Of a DNA stretch of 57,378 nt, positions 41,751 to 50,338 are shown piece by piece. Made by a program: the position numbers and the translations under genes. Source of the stretch: an uncultured Muribaculaceae bacterium (lineage in GTDB: Bacteria > Bacteroidota > Bacteroidia > Bacteroidales > Muribaculaceae); assembly GCA_905207535.1 (NCBI GenBank), contig CAJLLX010000003.1:1-57378 (forward strand), written 5' to 3'. Numbering within the stretch: position 1 is the first letter of the stretch; the number at the start of each line of letters is the position of its first letter. The notes below the pieces were generated by a model. The model was not told where the DNA came from, ran no database searches, and was given only the letters and a program-made list of their open reading frames with translations.

Positions 41751-43553
41751 ATGGCAAATATCCTAACAACGCTTGTCGACCGACAGAGCAGGAAATACAA
41801 CGACCGCGCGGCGCTCTACCGCCGCGAGAACGACGGCAAATGGCTTCCCACATCGTGGACCGAACTCGCCGGGAAAATCAGCTCCGCCGCATGCGCACTG
41901 GAGATTCTCGGTATTAAAGAGCAGGAAGCCGTAGCTGTTTTCTCCCCCAACGACCCCGACATCATCATCACCGACTTTGCGGCTTTCGCCAACCGTGCCG
42001 TGCCCGTGAGCATCTATGCCACATCATCGCAGCAGCAGGTGGAATACATCGTCCGCGACAGCCGTGCCAAGATACTCTTCACCGGCAATCAGGATCAGTA
42101 CGTCATAGCCCGCAAGGTGGTGGCCGACCTCCACTCCCCCATCCAGATTGTCACCTACAGCAACGTGGCCCTCGAGCCCGACGACCACTCCACCCTCACC
42201 TTCGACGCCCTGCTGCGCCTCGGTGAGGCCGCAAGCGACGACTGCCGCAGCGAGGTGGCACGCCGCACCGCCGCCGCCACCCCCGACGACATCGCCACAC
42301 TGCTCTACACCTCCGGCACCACAGGCGACCCCAAGGGTGCCATCCTCCCCCACTCCTGCTTCAACGCAGCTCTGGAAATGCACTACCATCGCCTCACATC
42401 GCTCTCCGACGCCGACACCTCGCTCTGCTTCCTCCCCCTGAGCCATATCTTCGAGAAGGCATGGACCTACTTCTGCCTCGACAGCGGCATCCGCGTGTAC
42501 GTCAACGCCAATCCCCGCATCATTCAGGACACCATCCGCGAGGTGCGCCCCACCTGCATGTGCTCCGTGCCACGCTTCTGGGAGAAAGCCTACGCTGCCA
42601 TTCAGGAGAAAATGGCCCGGATGAACCCCGTGAGCCGTCTGATGGTGGCCCGCGCCCTCAAGATCGGACGCCGCCGCAATCTCCACTACGTGCGCCTCGG
42701 CAAGAAAGTGCCCGCATGGCTTGAGACCCGCTACCGCTTCTACGACCGCCGCATCTTCGCCAAGGTGCGCCACATCATGGGCATAGAGCACGGCAACATC
42801 TTCCCCACTGCCGGAGCACCTCTCAGCCCTGCCATCACCGAGTTTTTCCGCACCATGGGAGTGCCTATCGTCATCGGCTACGGCCTCTCGGAGACCACTG
42901 CCACCGTCACCTGCTACCCGTATGTGGGATATGAGATCGGCACCGTCGGCACCGCCCTCCCCGGCATCGAGGTAAAAATCGGCGAAAACAACGAAATCAT
43001 GGTCAAAGGGCCCACAGTGATGCGCGGATACTACAACAAACCGCAGGAGACCGAGGCGGTCTTCACCCCCGACGGCTTCTTCCGCACGGGCGACGCCGGC
43101 TACTTCGACGAAAACGGCTCGCTGGTGCTCACCGAGCGCATCAAGGACCTCTTCAAGACCTCCAACGGCAAATACATCGCCCCACAGGCCATCGAGAGCC
43201 GCCTCGGCGAGGACAAATACATCGAGCAGGTAGCCGTCATCGGCGACAACCGCAAGTTTGTCACCGCCATCATCGTGCCGGCCATCGAAGCCATCAAGGA
43301 GTACGCCAACCGCAAGAAGATACAGTATCGCTCGCTTGAGGATCTGCTGAAAAACTCGCAGATACGCGACCTCATCAGCCGCCGCATCGACGTCCTTCAG
43401 GAAGGCCTCGCCTCGTTTGAGAAGATCAAGAAGTTCACCCTCCTTCCCAAGGAGTTTACCATGGAGGCCGGCGAGCTCACCAACACCCTCAAGATCCGCC
43501 GCCCGGTCATCAACCGCCATTATGCCAACGAGATCGAGGCCATGTACGCCTGA
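41751..43553 (+). CDS. Long-chain fatty-acid-CoA ligase (AMP-binding)
   Basis: A 600-residue adenylate-forming enzyme that activates fatty acids with ATP and CoA. Landmarks are the P-loop LLYTSGTTGDPKGAILPH, CFLPLSHIFEKAW, IGYGLSETTATVTCYP, and the hinge FFRTGDAGYFDENGSLVLTERIKDLFKTSNGKY followed by IAPQAIES. It resembles FadD15/Faa-type proteins that lack membrane segments. A GC-rich terminator follows at 43591. It probably incorporates exogenous or recycled fatty acids; the chain preference cannot be read. Confidence 0.93.
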   Translation: MANILTTLVDRQSRKYNDRAALYRRENDGKWLPTSWTELAGKISSAACALEILGIKEQEAVAVFSPNDPDIIITDFAAFANRAVPVSIYATSSQQQVEYIVRDSRAKILFTGNQDQYVIARKVVADLHSPIQIVTYSNVALEPDDHSTLTFDALLRLGEAASDDCRSEVARRTAAATPDDIATLLYTSGTTGDPKGAILPHSCFNAALEMHYHRLTSLSDADTSLCFLPLSHIFEKAWTYFCLDSGIRVYVNANPRIIQDTIREVRPTCMCSVPRFWEKAYAAIQEKMARMNPVSRLMVARALKIGRRRNLHYVRLGKKVPAWLETRYRFYDRRIFAKVRHIMGIEHGNIFPTAGAPLSPAITEFFRTMGVPIVIGYGLSETTATVTCYPYVGYEIGTVGTALPGIEVKIGENNEIMVKGPTVMRGYYNKPQETEAVFTPDGFFRTGDAGYFDENGSLVLTERIKDLFKTSNGKYIAPQAIESRLGEDKYIEQVAVIGDNRKFVTAIIVPAIEAIKEYANRKKIQYRSLEDLLKNSQIRDLISRRIDVLQEGLASFEKIKKFTLLPKEFTMEAGELTNTLKIRRPVINRHYANEIEAMYA

Positions 43554-43590
43554 TCCCCCGCCAATCCCCATTCCCCACCATACAGCGAGG

Positions 43591-43621
43591 CCGGCCGCAG
43601 GGCATAAATCCCTGCGGCCGG
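43591..43621 (+). terminator. Intrinsic terminator
   Basis: A perfect 12-base stem CCGGCCGCAGGG / CCCTGCGGCCGG with loop CATAAAT, followed by TCCGTTATTTT. Confidence 0.85.
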
Positions 43622-43645
43622 TCCGTTATTTTGCGGTACTCCTAT

Positions 43646-43675
43646 TTTGCAACCCGGAAATTATCTCTATATTTG
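43646..43675 (+). promoter_or_regulatory. Promoter of the GNAT gene
   Basis: TTTG (43646-43649), an 18-base spacer and TATATTTG (43668-43675) fit the consensus. The leader of ~165 bases carries a small AGCCGG/CCGGCT hairpin (43690-43714) and an AT-rich stretch. Confidence 0.7.
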
Positions 43676-43846
43676 CAGGTGATCTGCAAAGCCGGCATCC
43701 AAGGCCAACCGGCTATCTTTCAGGCTGACGCACTACGCTAAAAATTAATTAATCAATCGTAATTAAACAACCGGTCAGCAGCGCTCCTTTTGTTATACCC
43801 TTACACAGCAAGCACTCAAAGTAGATTTAAGCAACACTAAGCAAAA

Positions 43847-44425
43847 ATGAATCAGTTTACCATACGCCCGGCCCGGCGCGAGGATGCGCCGCTGATAGCG
43901 CGCGGCATCGTCATGGCGCTCCACGACGAGATTGCCGTCGGTTTTGCCGGCAGCCGCAATCGCCTGCCGCTCGTCGACCGACTTTTCACCGAATTGGCAG
44001 CCTCCCACAGCGCCCAATACAGCTACCTCAACACCCTTGTGGCCGAAGCGCCCGACGGCAAGGTGGCCGGCATCCTCGTGGCCTACGACGGTGCACGCCT
44101 CCACGAGCTCCGCGAGGCCTTCGTGGCCAAAGCCAACGAGATATTGGGCACCCGATTTGTCAACGAGGAGATGGACAACGAGACCTCCGACGATGAGGTC
44201 TACCTCGATTCGTTGGCCGTCTTCCCCGAATATCGCGGCCACAACCTCGGAGCGAAGCTCATCGAGGCGATGGCCGAGCGCCATGCCGGCGCCGGCAAGC
44301 CCCTCGGCCTCCTTTGCGAGCAGGGCTACGACCATCTCTACCGCCTCTACACCTCGCTGGGCTTCAAAGACGCCGGCAAGCGCCCCTTCGCCGGCACCGA
44401 GATGCTCCACCTCCTCCGCCAATAA
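43847..44425 (+). CDS. GNAT family N-acetyltransferase
   Basis: A 192-residue protein with the GNAT layout: FTIRPARREDAPLIARGI at the N-terminus, VYLDSLAVFPEYRGHNLGAKLIEAM with the acetyl-CoA-binding R/Q-x-x-G-x-G/A-like loop, and the closing YTSLGFKDAGKRPF strand. It would transfer an acetyl group from acetyl-CoA to an amine, but the substrate is unknown. It stands alone between its own promoter and the convergent B12 operon. Confidence 0.85.
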   Translation: MNQFTIRPARREDAPLIARGIVMALHDEIAVGFAGSRNRLPLVDRLFTELAASHSAQYSYLNTLVAEAPDGKVAGILVAYDGARLHELREAFVAKANEILGTRFVNEEMDNETSDDEVYLDSLAVFPEYRGHNLGAKLIEAMAERHAGAGKPLGLLCEQGYDHLYRLYTSLGFKDAGKRPFAGTEMLHLLRQ

Positions 44426-44479
44426 CACCCCCATATTCGACGGCATTGGATGACCCTACTGTGTGATGGCATCCTATAC

Positions 44480-45037
44480 TTAGAAGCTGGCGGTGTCGCA
44501 ATTGTGGAAAAATCCGCAAACCAGGGTGAGATACTCCGGAATCACGCCGTCTTTGCCCCAGAGCAGCCGGATGCCGAACAGCTCGGAAAGCGTCCGGGAG
44601 ATGTCAAATCCGAAGGCTTCGAGCGACGGACGCACCTTCTCGGGGTGGCGGCACGGCAAACCGCACCTGCGCGTACACGCGCCGTCGGGACAATGGAGGC
44701 ACTTGCCGATATAGGCGAACGAGCGTCCTCCGATGCGCTTTTCCAGACCCAACAATTCCTGCTCGAGCTTCATACGCTCGGGCAGGATTAATTTTTGCGC
44801 CTCATCAAGCGGGATATCGCTCTCTTCGGGGATGATTTTCACCGCTATAAGATGCGCATAGCGGTAGCGGCGCAGTTCGGTCTCAGTGTCGAAGTCAAAC
44901 GGAGGACATCCCCAGCTGTTGCCAAAGTTGGGGCACTCCCGGCAAAGCGCGAGGAAGCGAGGCTCGTCGCGAAATCCGCGGATATAGTCATCTGCCGCTA
45001 TATCGGCGGTGAAACGTTGCACACTGTAGTGTCTCAT
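44480..45037 (-). CDS. DUF2284 predicted metal-binding protein, last gene of the cobalamin operon
   Basis: A 185-residue cytosolic protein rich in Cys: LCRECPNFGNSWGCPPFDFD near the N-terminus and GKCLHCPDGACTRRCGLPCRHPEK in the middle, as in DUF2284. These Cys could hold an Fe-S cluster or another metal. Its start overlaps the end of the ABC ATPase (ATGA at 45034-45037), so it is coupled to cobalamin import. This suggests a role in corrinoid handling, such as reduction or removal of the upper ligand, or in sensing; that is inference. Confidence 0.8.
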   Translation of the reverse strand: MRHYSVQRFTADIAADDYIRGFRDEPRFLALCRECPNFGNSWGCPPFDFDTETELRRYRYAHLIAVKIIPEESDIPLDEAQKLILPERMKLEQELLGLEKRIGGRSFAYIGKCLHCPDGACTRRCGLPCRHPEKVRPSLEAFGFDISRTLSELFGIRLLWGKDGVIPEYLTLVCGFFHNCDTASF

Positions 45038-45792
45038 GGCTTCATGGCCACTGTGCCGCTGAGGGCATCGAAACGGATGGTATCATTTTGGAAAAGGCGC
45101 TCGATGAGACCGCTGCGGCGTATCTCCGCGGTGGGCATGCAATGGAGCTGCGGCGTATCGAGCAGCGCTATGTTGTCGCAGAGCTGCATGGCAATGTCGA
45201 GCTCGTGGGTGGAAAAGAGCACGCTTTTGCCCTGCTCGCGGGCCAATTTGCGCAGGAGCGCCATCAGTTCGTATCGGGTGGGCATATCGAGAAAGGATGT
45301 TGGCTCGTCGAGGAGTATAGCCGGCGTGTCCTGCGCCAGAGCGCGGGCTATCATGATGCGCTGGCACTCGCCGTCGCTCATCTTGTCCATGGTGCGGTCG
45401 GCGTAGGCGCCCATCCCCACATCGGCGAGCGATCGGGCCACAATCTCGCGGTCGGCCTCCTGCAGGCGCCCTATCCAGTTGGTGTATGGCGCCCGGCCGA
45501 TGGCCACCACATCCTCGCAGCGCAAATTGGCGATGCGCGTGCGTTCGGTTGTGACGAAAGCCATGGTCCGCGCGAGCTGCCCGGCGGAGATGTGGCGGAG
45601 ATTTTTGCCGTCGATCAGTATCTCACCCGTGTAGCGGCGGTTGAGCCCCGCCAGGGCGCGCAGCAGGGTGGATTTGCCGGTGCCGTTGCGGCCTATCAGG
45701 GCAGTAAGTTCACCTTTGCGAAAGTTGGCCGCAACACGGTCGAGAAGCGTCCGCCGACCGTAACCGATTGAAAAATTGCGTAGTTCGATCAT
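45034..45792 (-). CDS. btuD: Cobalamin ABC transporter ATPase
   Basis: A 252-residue ABC ATPase. Walker A is GRNGTGKSTLL, the signature MSDGECQRIMIARAL, Walker B AILLDEPTSFLD, and the switch His lies in LFSTHELDIAMQLC. It powers the FecCD-type permease encoded just upstream. The start at 45792 gives an ATGA overlap with the permease stop; the long in-frame extension to 46023 is inside the permease gene and is not real. Cobalamin as substrate follows from the operon and its riboswitch. Confidence 0.92.
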   Translation of the reverse strand: MIELRNFSIGYGRRTLLDRVAANFRKGELTALIGRNGTGKSTLLRALAGLNRRYTGEILIDGKNLRHISAGQLARTMAFVTTERTRIANLRCEDVVAIGRAPYTNWIGRLQEADREIVARSLADVGMGAYADRTMDKMSDGECQRIMIARALAQDTPAILLDEPTSFLDMPTRYELMALLRKLAREQGKSVLFSTHELDIAMQLCDNIALLDTPQLHCMPTAEIRRSGLIERLFQNDTIRFDALSGTVAMKP

Positions 45793-46769
45793 ACCGTCAT
45801 AGATTTGTTGCGGAGCACTATCCACACCACGATGGGAATGCCCAGGAGGGCCGTGATGGCGTTGATCGGCAGGGTGAACAGTTTGGAAATCAGATCGCAG
45901 ACGAGCAGCACGGCCGCTCCGGTGAGGATGGTGCCGGGGAGAAGCACCCGGTGGTCGCTGTTGCGGAAGAGCAGTCGCGTCACATGCGGCATGGCCAGAC
46001 CGATAAACCCTATCGGTCCGCAAAATGCGGTGACAGTGCCGGCAAGCAGTGTGGTGGAGAGGAAAATCAGACCGCGCGCCCGGCGCACATTCAGCCCCAT
46101 GGTCACGGCATATTCCTCACCGAAGAGGAGCAAATTGAGCGGTTTGATGGTGAGCACGGCCAACAGCAGCCCCGCCGCCACCGAGGGGATAAGGATGAGC
46201 AGTTGGGCCGAGGTGACCTCGCCGAGCGAACCCATGGTCCAGATGACAAACGCCTTGAGCGACTCCTCCTTGCTGAGGTATTGCAATATCTGCACCACTG
46301 CGCTCACACCCGACGAGAACATCATGCCCAGGATTAGTATCACCATGATATCCTTGATGCGGTGGCCCACGGCGGCGATGACCAGAAGCACAGCCCCGGC
46401 ACCGATCCAGGCGGCTCCCGCTATCCCCACCGACGAACCTACTCCGGCGAGCACCACGAGCGCCACACCCAGCGAGGCTCCCGAACTGATGCCAAGCACA
46501 TAGGGGCCGGCCAGAGGGTTGCGGAAGAGGGTCTGCATCTGCAGGCCGCTCACGGTGAGCGCCGCTCCGGCAAGGAGCGCCACCACAGCCTTGACAAGGC
46601 GGATGTTAAGGATAATTTTCGAAGTCGCCTCGGGGCAATCCCCCCTGGTAAGCGCCGCCCACACGTCGGCGAGCGGCACCGCTACCGCTCCCACGCTCAG
46701 ATCGAGCATGAAAAGCAGTGCCGTGAGCAGCCCTAAGGCCACGAAGAGTATGGTGGTGCGGGTGCGCAT
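45789..46769 (-). CDS. btuC: Cobalamin ABC transporter permease (FecCD/BtuC family)
   Basis: A 326-residue inner-membrane protein with about ten membrane segments. Landmarks are NPLAGPYVLGISSGASLGVAL near the N-terminus, ILGMMFSSGVSAVVQILQYL, and GPIGFIGLAMPHVTRLLF near the C-terminus, all typical of the FecCD family. It forms the translocation path with BtuD. It begins 1 base after the BtuF-like stop and overlaps btuD by 4 bases. Confidence 0.92.
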   Translation of the reverse strand: MRTRTTILFVALGLLTALLFMLDLSVGAVAVPLADVWAALTRGDCPEATSKIILNIRLVKAVVALLAGAALTVSGLQMQTLFRNPLAGPYVLGISSGASLGVALVVLAGVGSSVGIAGAAWIGAGAVLLVIAAVGHRIKDIMVILILGMMFSSGVSAVVQILQYLSKEESLKAFVIWTMGSLGEVTSAQLLILIPSVAAGLLLAVLTIKPLNLLLFGEEYAVTMGLNVRRARGLIFLSTTLLAGTVTAFCGPIGFIGLAMPHVTRLLFRNSDHRVLLPGTILTGAAVLLVCDLISKLFTLPINAITALLGIPIVVWIVLRNKSMTV

Positions 46770-47930
46770 TTATTTCAGTCGTTGATAATACACCAAATCT
46801 TCCTCCACAAGCTCGGGGTGGAAGATCTTCACAAGGTCGCGCAGTATGATGTCGGGCCTAACCACTGCCGACTCCCAATAGTCGTTGCCACCTGCCGCAT
46901 TGGTGCGGGCGTTGTTGTTGTACACCTCGCCGTTGCGGAAGCAGGGTGTGTCGGTGAATTTCGGGCACATCCGGGCTACATCGTCGAGCGACTTCGCAAT
47001 CCCCACATTGAGCCACACATCGGCTTGGGATGCCAGCAGATAGGCTTCCTCAAGGTCGATGGGCGCGGAACTGTTGCCGGTGTTTTTGGCATAAACATAA
47101 TTTCCGCCGGCATCGGTGATGAGCCGCACGGCATAACTCTTAGTCGAGGGCATGAGCCAGGAATCGCCGTAAGGGGTGTTGACCATCACCCGGTAGGGCT
47201 CATATTTTGAGCCGGCGGTGGTCTCTTCCACCCTCTTTTTCAGCGCATTGTATCTCTCGGGAATCCCGGCGAAGACCTCCTCCCCTTTCTGCCTCATGCC
47301 GGCGAGCTCCGAAAGGGCCACAAGCCACTCGGCCTTCCCAAGCGGCGATTCCTCTAAGTAATCGCCCACATACATGTAGGGGATACCCAGTTCGCGGAGT
47401 TTCCCCTCCATGCTGCTGGCGCTGCTGACACCGTAGAGCAGCACTATGTCGGGATCGAGCGACAGGAGCAGTTCGTAGTTGACATTTCCCTCATATTCGA
47501 CATCGCCCACGCTGTCGCGGCGCGCCTGCACGGTGGGATTGGTGATGAAATCGAGTCCCGACACCCCCACGATGCGCTCCACCTCGCCTATGGCATCGAG
47601 CATGGCCACGTGTGTCGACGACATGGCCACAATCCGCTTGGCATCCCCCTCGAGCACCTGCCCGTCGAACCCCTCGGGCACCTCTTCGCCATTGCGGGCA
47701 ATGAAAAGCCGCGTGGTGACACTGTCGGCCCCCTGCCAGGGATTTTTCACCTCGATGATGGTGCTCTCCATCCCGTCGGCACCTTTGATGTCGAATCCCG
47801 AGGCATATTCGGGCGTGTAGACGCTCTCGCTGAAGGCGCTCAGCTTCGCTCCCTTATGGCTGCAGGCAGTCAGCAGGCAAAGAGAGGCTACAATGACAGT
47901 CAATATCTTATATCGCATCATATCAAACAT
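46770..47930 (-). CDS. btuF: Cobalamin-binding lipoprotein of the ABC importer (BtuF-like)
   Basis: A 386-residue periplasmic solute-binding lipoprotein. The signal peptide ends SLCLLTACSHKG. The binding-protein fold shows in KRIVAMSSTHVAMLDAIGEVERIVGVSG, LLSLDPDIVLLYG and LLASQADVWLNVGIAKS. It delivers cobalamin to BtuCD. Starts at 47921 or 47918 (MMRYK) are equally possible. The position right before btuC and in a riboswitch-led operon supports the substrate call; on sequence alone it could also be a haem- or siderophore-binding protein. Confidence 0.85.
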   Translation of the reverse strand: MFDMMRYKILTVIVASLCLLTACSHKGAKLSAFSESVYTPEYASGFDIKGADGMESTIIEVKNPWQGADSVTTRLFIARNGEEVPEGFDGQVLEGDAKRIVAMSSTHVAMLDAIGEVERIVGVSGLDFITNPTVQARRDSVGDVEYEGNVNYELLLSLDPDIVLLYGVSSASSMEGKLRELGIPYMYVGDYLEESPLGKAEWLVALSELAGMRQKGEEVFAGIPERYNALKKRVEETTAGSKYEPYRVMVNTPYGDSWLMPSTKSYAVRLITDAGGNYVYAKNTGNSSAPIDLEEAYLLASQADVWLNVGIAKSLDDVARMCPKFTDTPCFRNGEVYNNNARTNAAGGNDYWESAVVRPDIILRDLVKIFHPELVEEDLVYYQRLK

Positions 47931-47949
47931 ATTTTCAATGAATTACACA

Positions 47950-49164
47950 TCATTCAGCGGAGATATGGAGGTCCTGTCCGCGGCAGATCTCGGTAGAGGT
48001 CTCCCCGAGCCAGTCGCAAACTTGATTCAGACCGGTGTAAACCCTCACGAAATCGGCTCCCGGGAGGTCGACGGGGTTGCCGTCGGCATCCACGGCCCAA
48101 CTGATGTCAAACGAATTGAGATCATCGCAGTCGTTGGGATGGTTGTCGGCATATCCCCAGTCGAAGCAGCGGAGCAGAAAGAGTTTGCTCCCTTCGGTGC
48201 TGAGATCGGTCACGTTGGAAGGCATGCAGGTGCCGATGAAGGTCAGGCTCTCCTCCTCTACCCATTTCGGATAGTAATCCTGGGTGTGGTAGGTGATCTT
48301 GGGGATGTATCCTGTTGTGCCGTCGGAGTCGATCCACGAGATATAGGTCAGGTCGGTCATCAGCGGTTTGCGCGGGTCGGTCACGGGCTCCTTTGCAGGG
48401 TCGGGACGTATGTAGGTGATGGTGTATTTGTGGCGCGTATCGGCCTTGTAATACTCGCTTCCGGCCAGTTCGTACCACTCGTCGTCGGGAAGGCCGTTCA
48501 TGTTGGTATCGTAGCTCACCATCACCACTCCCGGCTCGGCCGATCCGGCACGCAGGTCGGCATTGCCCCCCTGATAGACGGCATTGCCCCGGAGGCGGAA
48601 GTCTTTCTGCCCCTTGACATTGGCCACAGTGTGGTCGAATCCGAAGGTCACATAGCCGCCGTAGCCTCCCAAGGAGATCAGCACATCGTTTTTGCCCGAA
48701 ATGCACTCCCCTGCCTTGCGCACCATATCGGCATAGGTGTCGCCATCCTCATATTCGGGCATGGTGTTGACAAACTGCCCCGGCGCCGGGCAATATTCAT
48801 AAACTTTTGATATCCAGGGACTGTACTCCACCTCTTCATGTGTCACAACGACCGTGAAATCGTAGATGAGGGGGGTCGCGCCGTCGATGATCTCAAACCT
48901 TACGGTGTAAGTGCCCTCCTCTGGCTGCATAAAGATGTATGAAGGGCCGTCGCCCACCTCCTCGGTGGTGCCGTCGGGGTACACGAGGGTCCAGCGGTAG
49001 GCGCTCCCGGTCAGAGCCGACTCGAGGCGCAGTTTTTTCATGCGGCTGACGTAGTAGACGTCGTCGATGCCGAGGTTGACCGTCGGGGAGTCGTCACTGC
49101 ACGACGTCAGCAGCGCGCCGGCGGCCGCCAGAGAGAGGATGAGGTATATAAGTATTCGTTTCAT
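47950..49164 (-). CDS. Surface PKD-like lipoprotein of the cobalamin operon
   Basis: A 404-residue lipoprotein with signal peptide MKRILIYLILSLAAAGALLTSC. The first ~100 residues look like a PKD/Ig-type beta domain (YRWTLVYPDGTTEEVGDGPS; GTYTVRFEIID). The rest is beta-rich with a conserved-looking VTFGFDHTVANVKGQKDFRLRG and several acidic turns. It lies between btuG and btuF. It may be an outer-surface cobalamin-binding partner such as the BtuH class, but this is not certain. A start at 49182 would overlap btuG by 4 bases (ATGA) and adds MIDFHD. Confidence 0.75.
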   Translation of the reverse strand: MKRILIYLILSLAAAGALLTSCSDDSPTVNLGIDDVYYVSRMKKLRLESALTGSAYRWTLVYPDGTTEEVGDGPSYIFMQPEEGTYTVRFEIIDGATPLIYDFTVVVTHEEVEYSPWISKVYEYCPAPGQFVNTMPEYEDGDTYADMVRKAGECISGKNDVLISLGGYGGYVTFGFDHTVANVKGQKDFRLRGNAVYQGGNADLRAGSAEPGVVMVSYDTNMNGLPDDEWYELAGSEYYKADTRHKYTITYIRPDPAKEPVTDPRKPLMTDLTYISWIDSDGTTGYIPKITYHTQDYYPKWVEEESLTFIGTCMPSNVTDLSTEGSKLFLLRCFDWGYADNHPNDCDDLNSFDISWAVDADGNPVDLPGADFVRVYTGLNQVCDWLGETSTEICRGQDLHISAE

Positions 49165-49178
49165 ATCGTGAAAATCAA

Positions 49179-50333
49179 TCATTTATGCAGGAAAGCGATT
49201 GCCGTCGGGATGTCGCCGGTGCGCACGCTCCACTTTTTGCGTCCTTGGGAGTCGAAGCAGTAAAGGGTGCCCGACGACACATAGTTTTTCGCATCTGTGA
49301 GGTAGATGTCGCCGGTCTCGGGGTGTACGGCAATGCCGTAGGGCATGGCGATCTCACGCTCGGTGCCGTCGGTGATAAAATTGGTCGACACCACTTCCTT
49401 GGTGCGGATGTCGATAATGCCGTAACTGATGGTATTGGAGCCGGTGAGGTCGCTCCACTCCGCGGCGTAGAAATAGAGCAGATTGCCGTGGATGGCCATG
49501 TTGCTGCAAGCCACAGGGAGGGTGTCTGTGACCTTCATGCGGTCGGTGCCGGGGATGCGGTCCATCACGTAGAGGCGCGAGGGGCGCGAGAGGCGGTCGC
49601 CGCGCGAGGTGACCCACAGGCGGTCGTAGCAGTCCTTTCTCACCCGGTGCAGGTTGATCCCCACGGGTATAAGCTCCACCTGACGCATGCCGGCAAGGTC
49701 GATTACCGACACGGTGTTGTCATATTCCGGCGCGCGATAGCCGCCCGAATTGGCCACATACATGTTGTCGCCCACCGTCTCCATCTCCTCGGGCTGATAA
49801 CCCACCGTCACCTGCCCGGTGATGGCAAGCGAGAGGGTATCCACCTGATAGACAGCGCCCTTCGGGGCGTCGGCGCCGAGTTGCACCGGCCCGACATACG
49901 AACTCACATACGCCTTACCTCGGTGGAAGCGCACATAGCGGCAGTTGGGGATATCCACCTGACCGATGCGCACACCGCTGCGGGCATCGAGCACTTCCAC
50001 CTTGTGAGAGCAGTTGACCACCACATAAAGTTTTGAACCATAGATGCCTATATCGTTGCCCACATCGCCCAGCTCCTTGATGACATCGGGATTGCGCTCG
50101 GCGTAGATGTTGCGGGCATACACTCCGGTAAGATAGTCGTAATAGTCGAGGGTGCACTTGTTCGACCCCATATTCCCCTCATTCACGAGGTAGAAGCCAC
50201 GGATATCGGTGTCGGCGGCAGGCGCGTCGGGAATCGGTTCGTACTCCGCCGGCACCACCACTTCATCCTCACGACACCCGGCGAGGGCAGCCGCAACGAG
50301 CAACATCGGTAAGAGCAGATATTTGAGTTTCAT
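49179..50333 (-). CDS. btuG: YncE-like beta-propeller lipoprotein (BtuG-type cobalamin binder)
   Basis: A 384-residue lipoprotein, signal peptide MKLKYLLLPMLLVAAALAGC. Repeated strands of the propeller type follow (GFYLVNEGNMGSNKCTLDYY; GSKLYVVVNCSHKVEVLDA; YQPEEMETVGDNMYVANSGG; PYGIAVHPETGDIYLTDA). In Bacteroides, BtuG is the surface protein that captures vitamin B12 with very high affinity and passes it to BtuB. This gene lies 5 bases after btuB in the riboswitch-controlled operon, which fits that role. The propeller fold is clear; the ligand is inferred from context. Confidence 0.85.
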   Translation of the reverse strand: MKLKYLLLPMLLVAAALAGCREDEVVVPAEYEPIPDAPAADTDIRGFYLVNEGNMGSNKCTLDYYDYLTGVYARNIYAERNPDVIKELGDVGNDIGIYGSKLYVVVNCSHKVEVLDARSGVRIGQVDIPNCRYVRFHRGKAYVSSYVGPVQLGADAPKGAVYQVDTLSLAITGQVTVGYQPEEMETVGDNMYVANSGGYRAPEYDNTVSVIDLAGMRQVELIPVGINLHRVRKDCYDRLWVTSRGDRLSRPSRLYVMDRIPGTDRMKVTDTLPVACSNMAIHGNLLYFYAAEWSDLTGSNTISYGIIDIRTKEVVSTNFITDGTEREIAMPYGIAVHPETGDIYLTDAKNYVSSGTLYCFDSQGRKKWSVRTGDIPTAIAFLHK

Positions 50334-50338
50334 CGGGG

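Noticed and set aside
42024..43571. A 515-codon open frame antisense to the acyl-CoA synthetase gene
   Set aside because: It is the complement of a clear AMP-binding enzyme, with a Gly/Val/His-rich shadow composition.
45793..46023. An N-terminal extension of btuD
   Set aside because: These 77 codons lie inside btuC in another frame; the ATGA overlap and the family N-terminus place the start at 45792.
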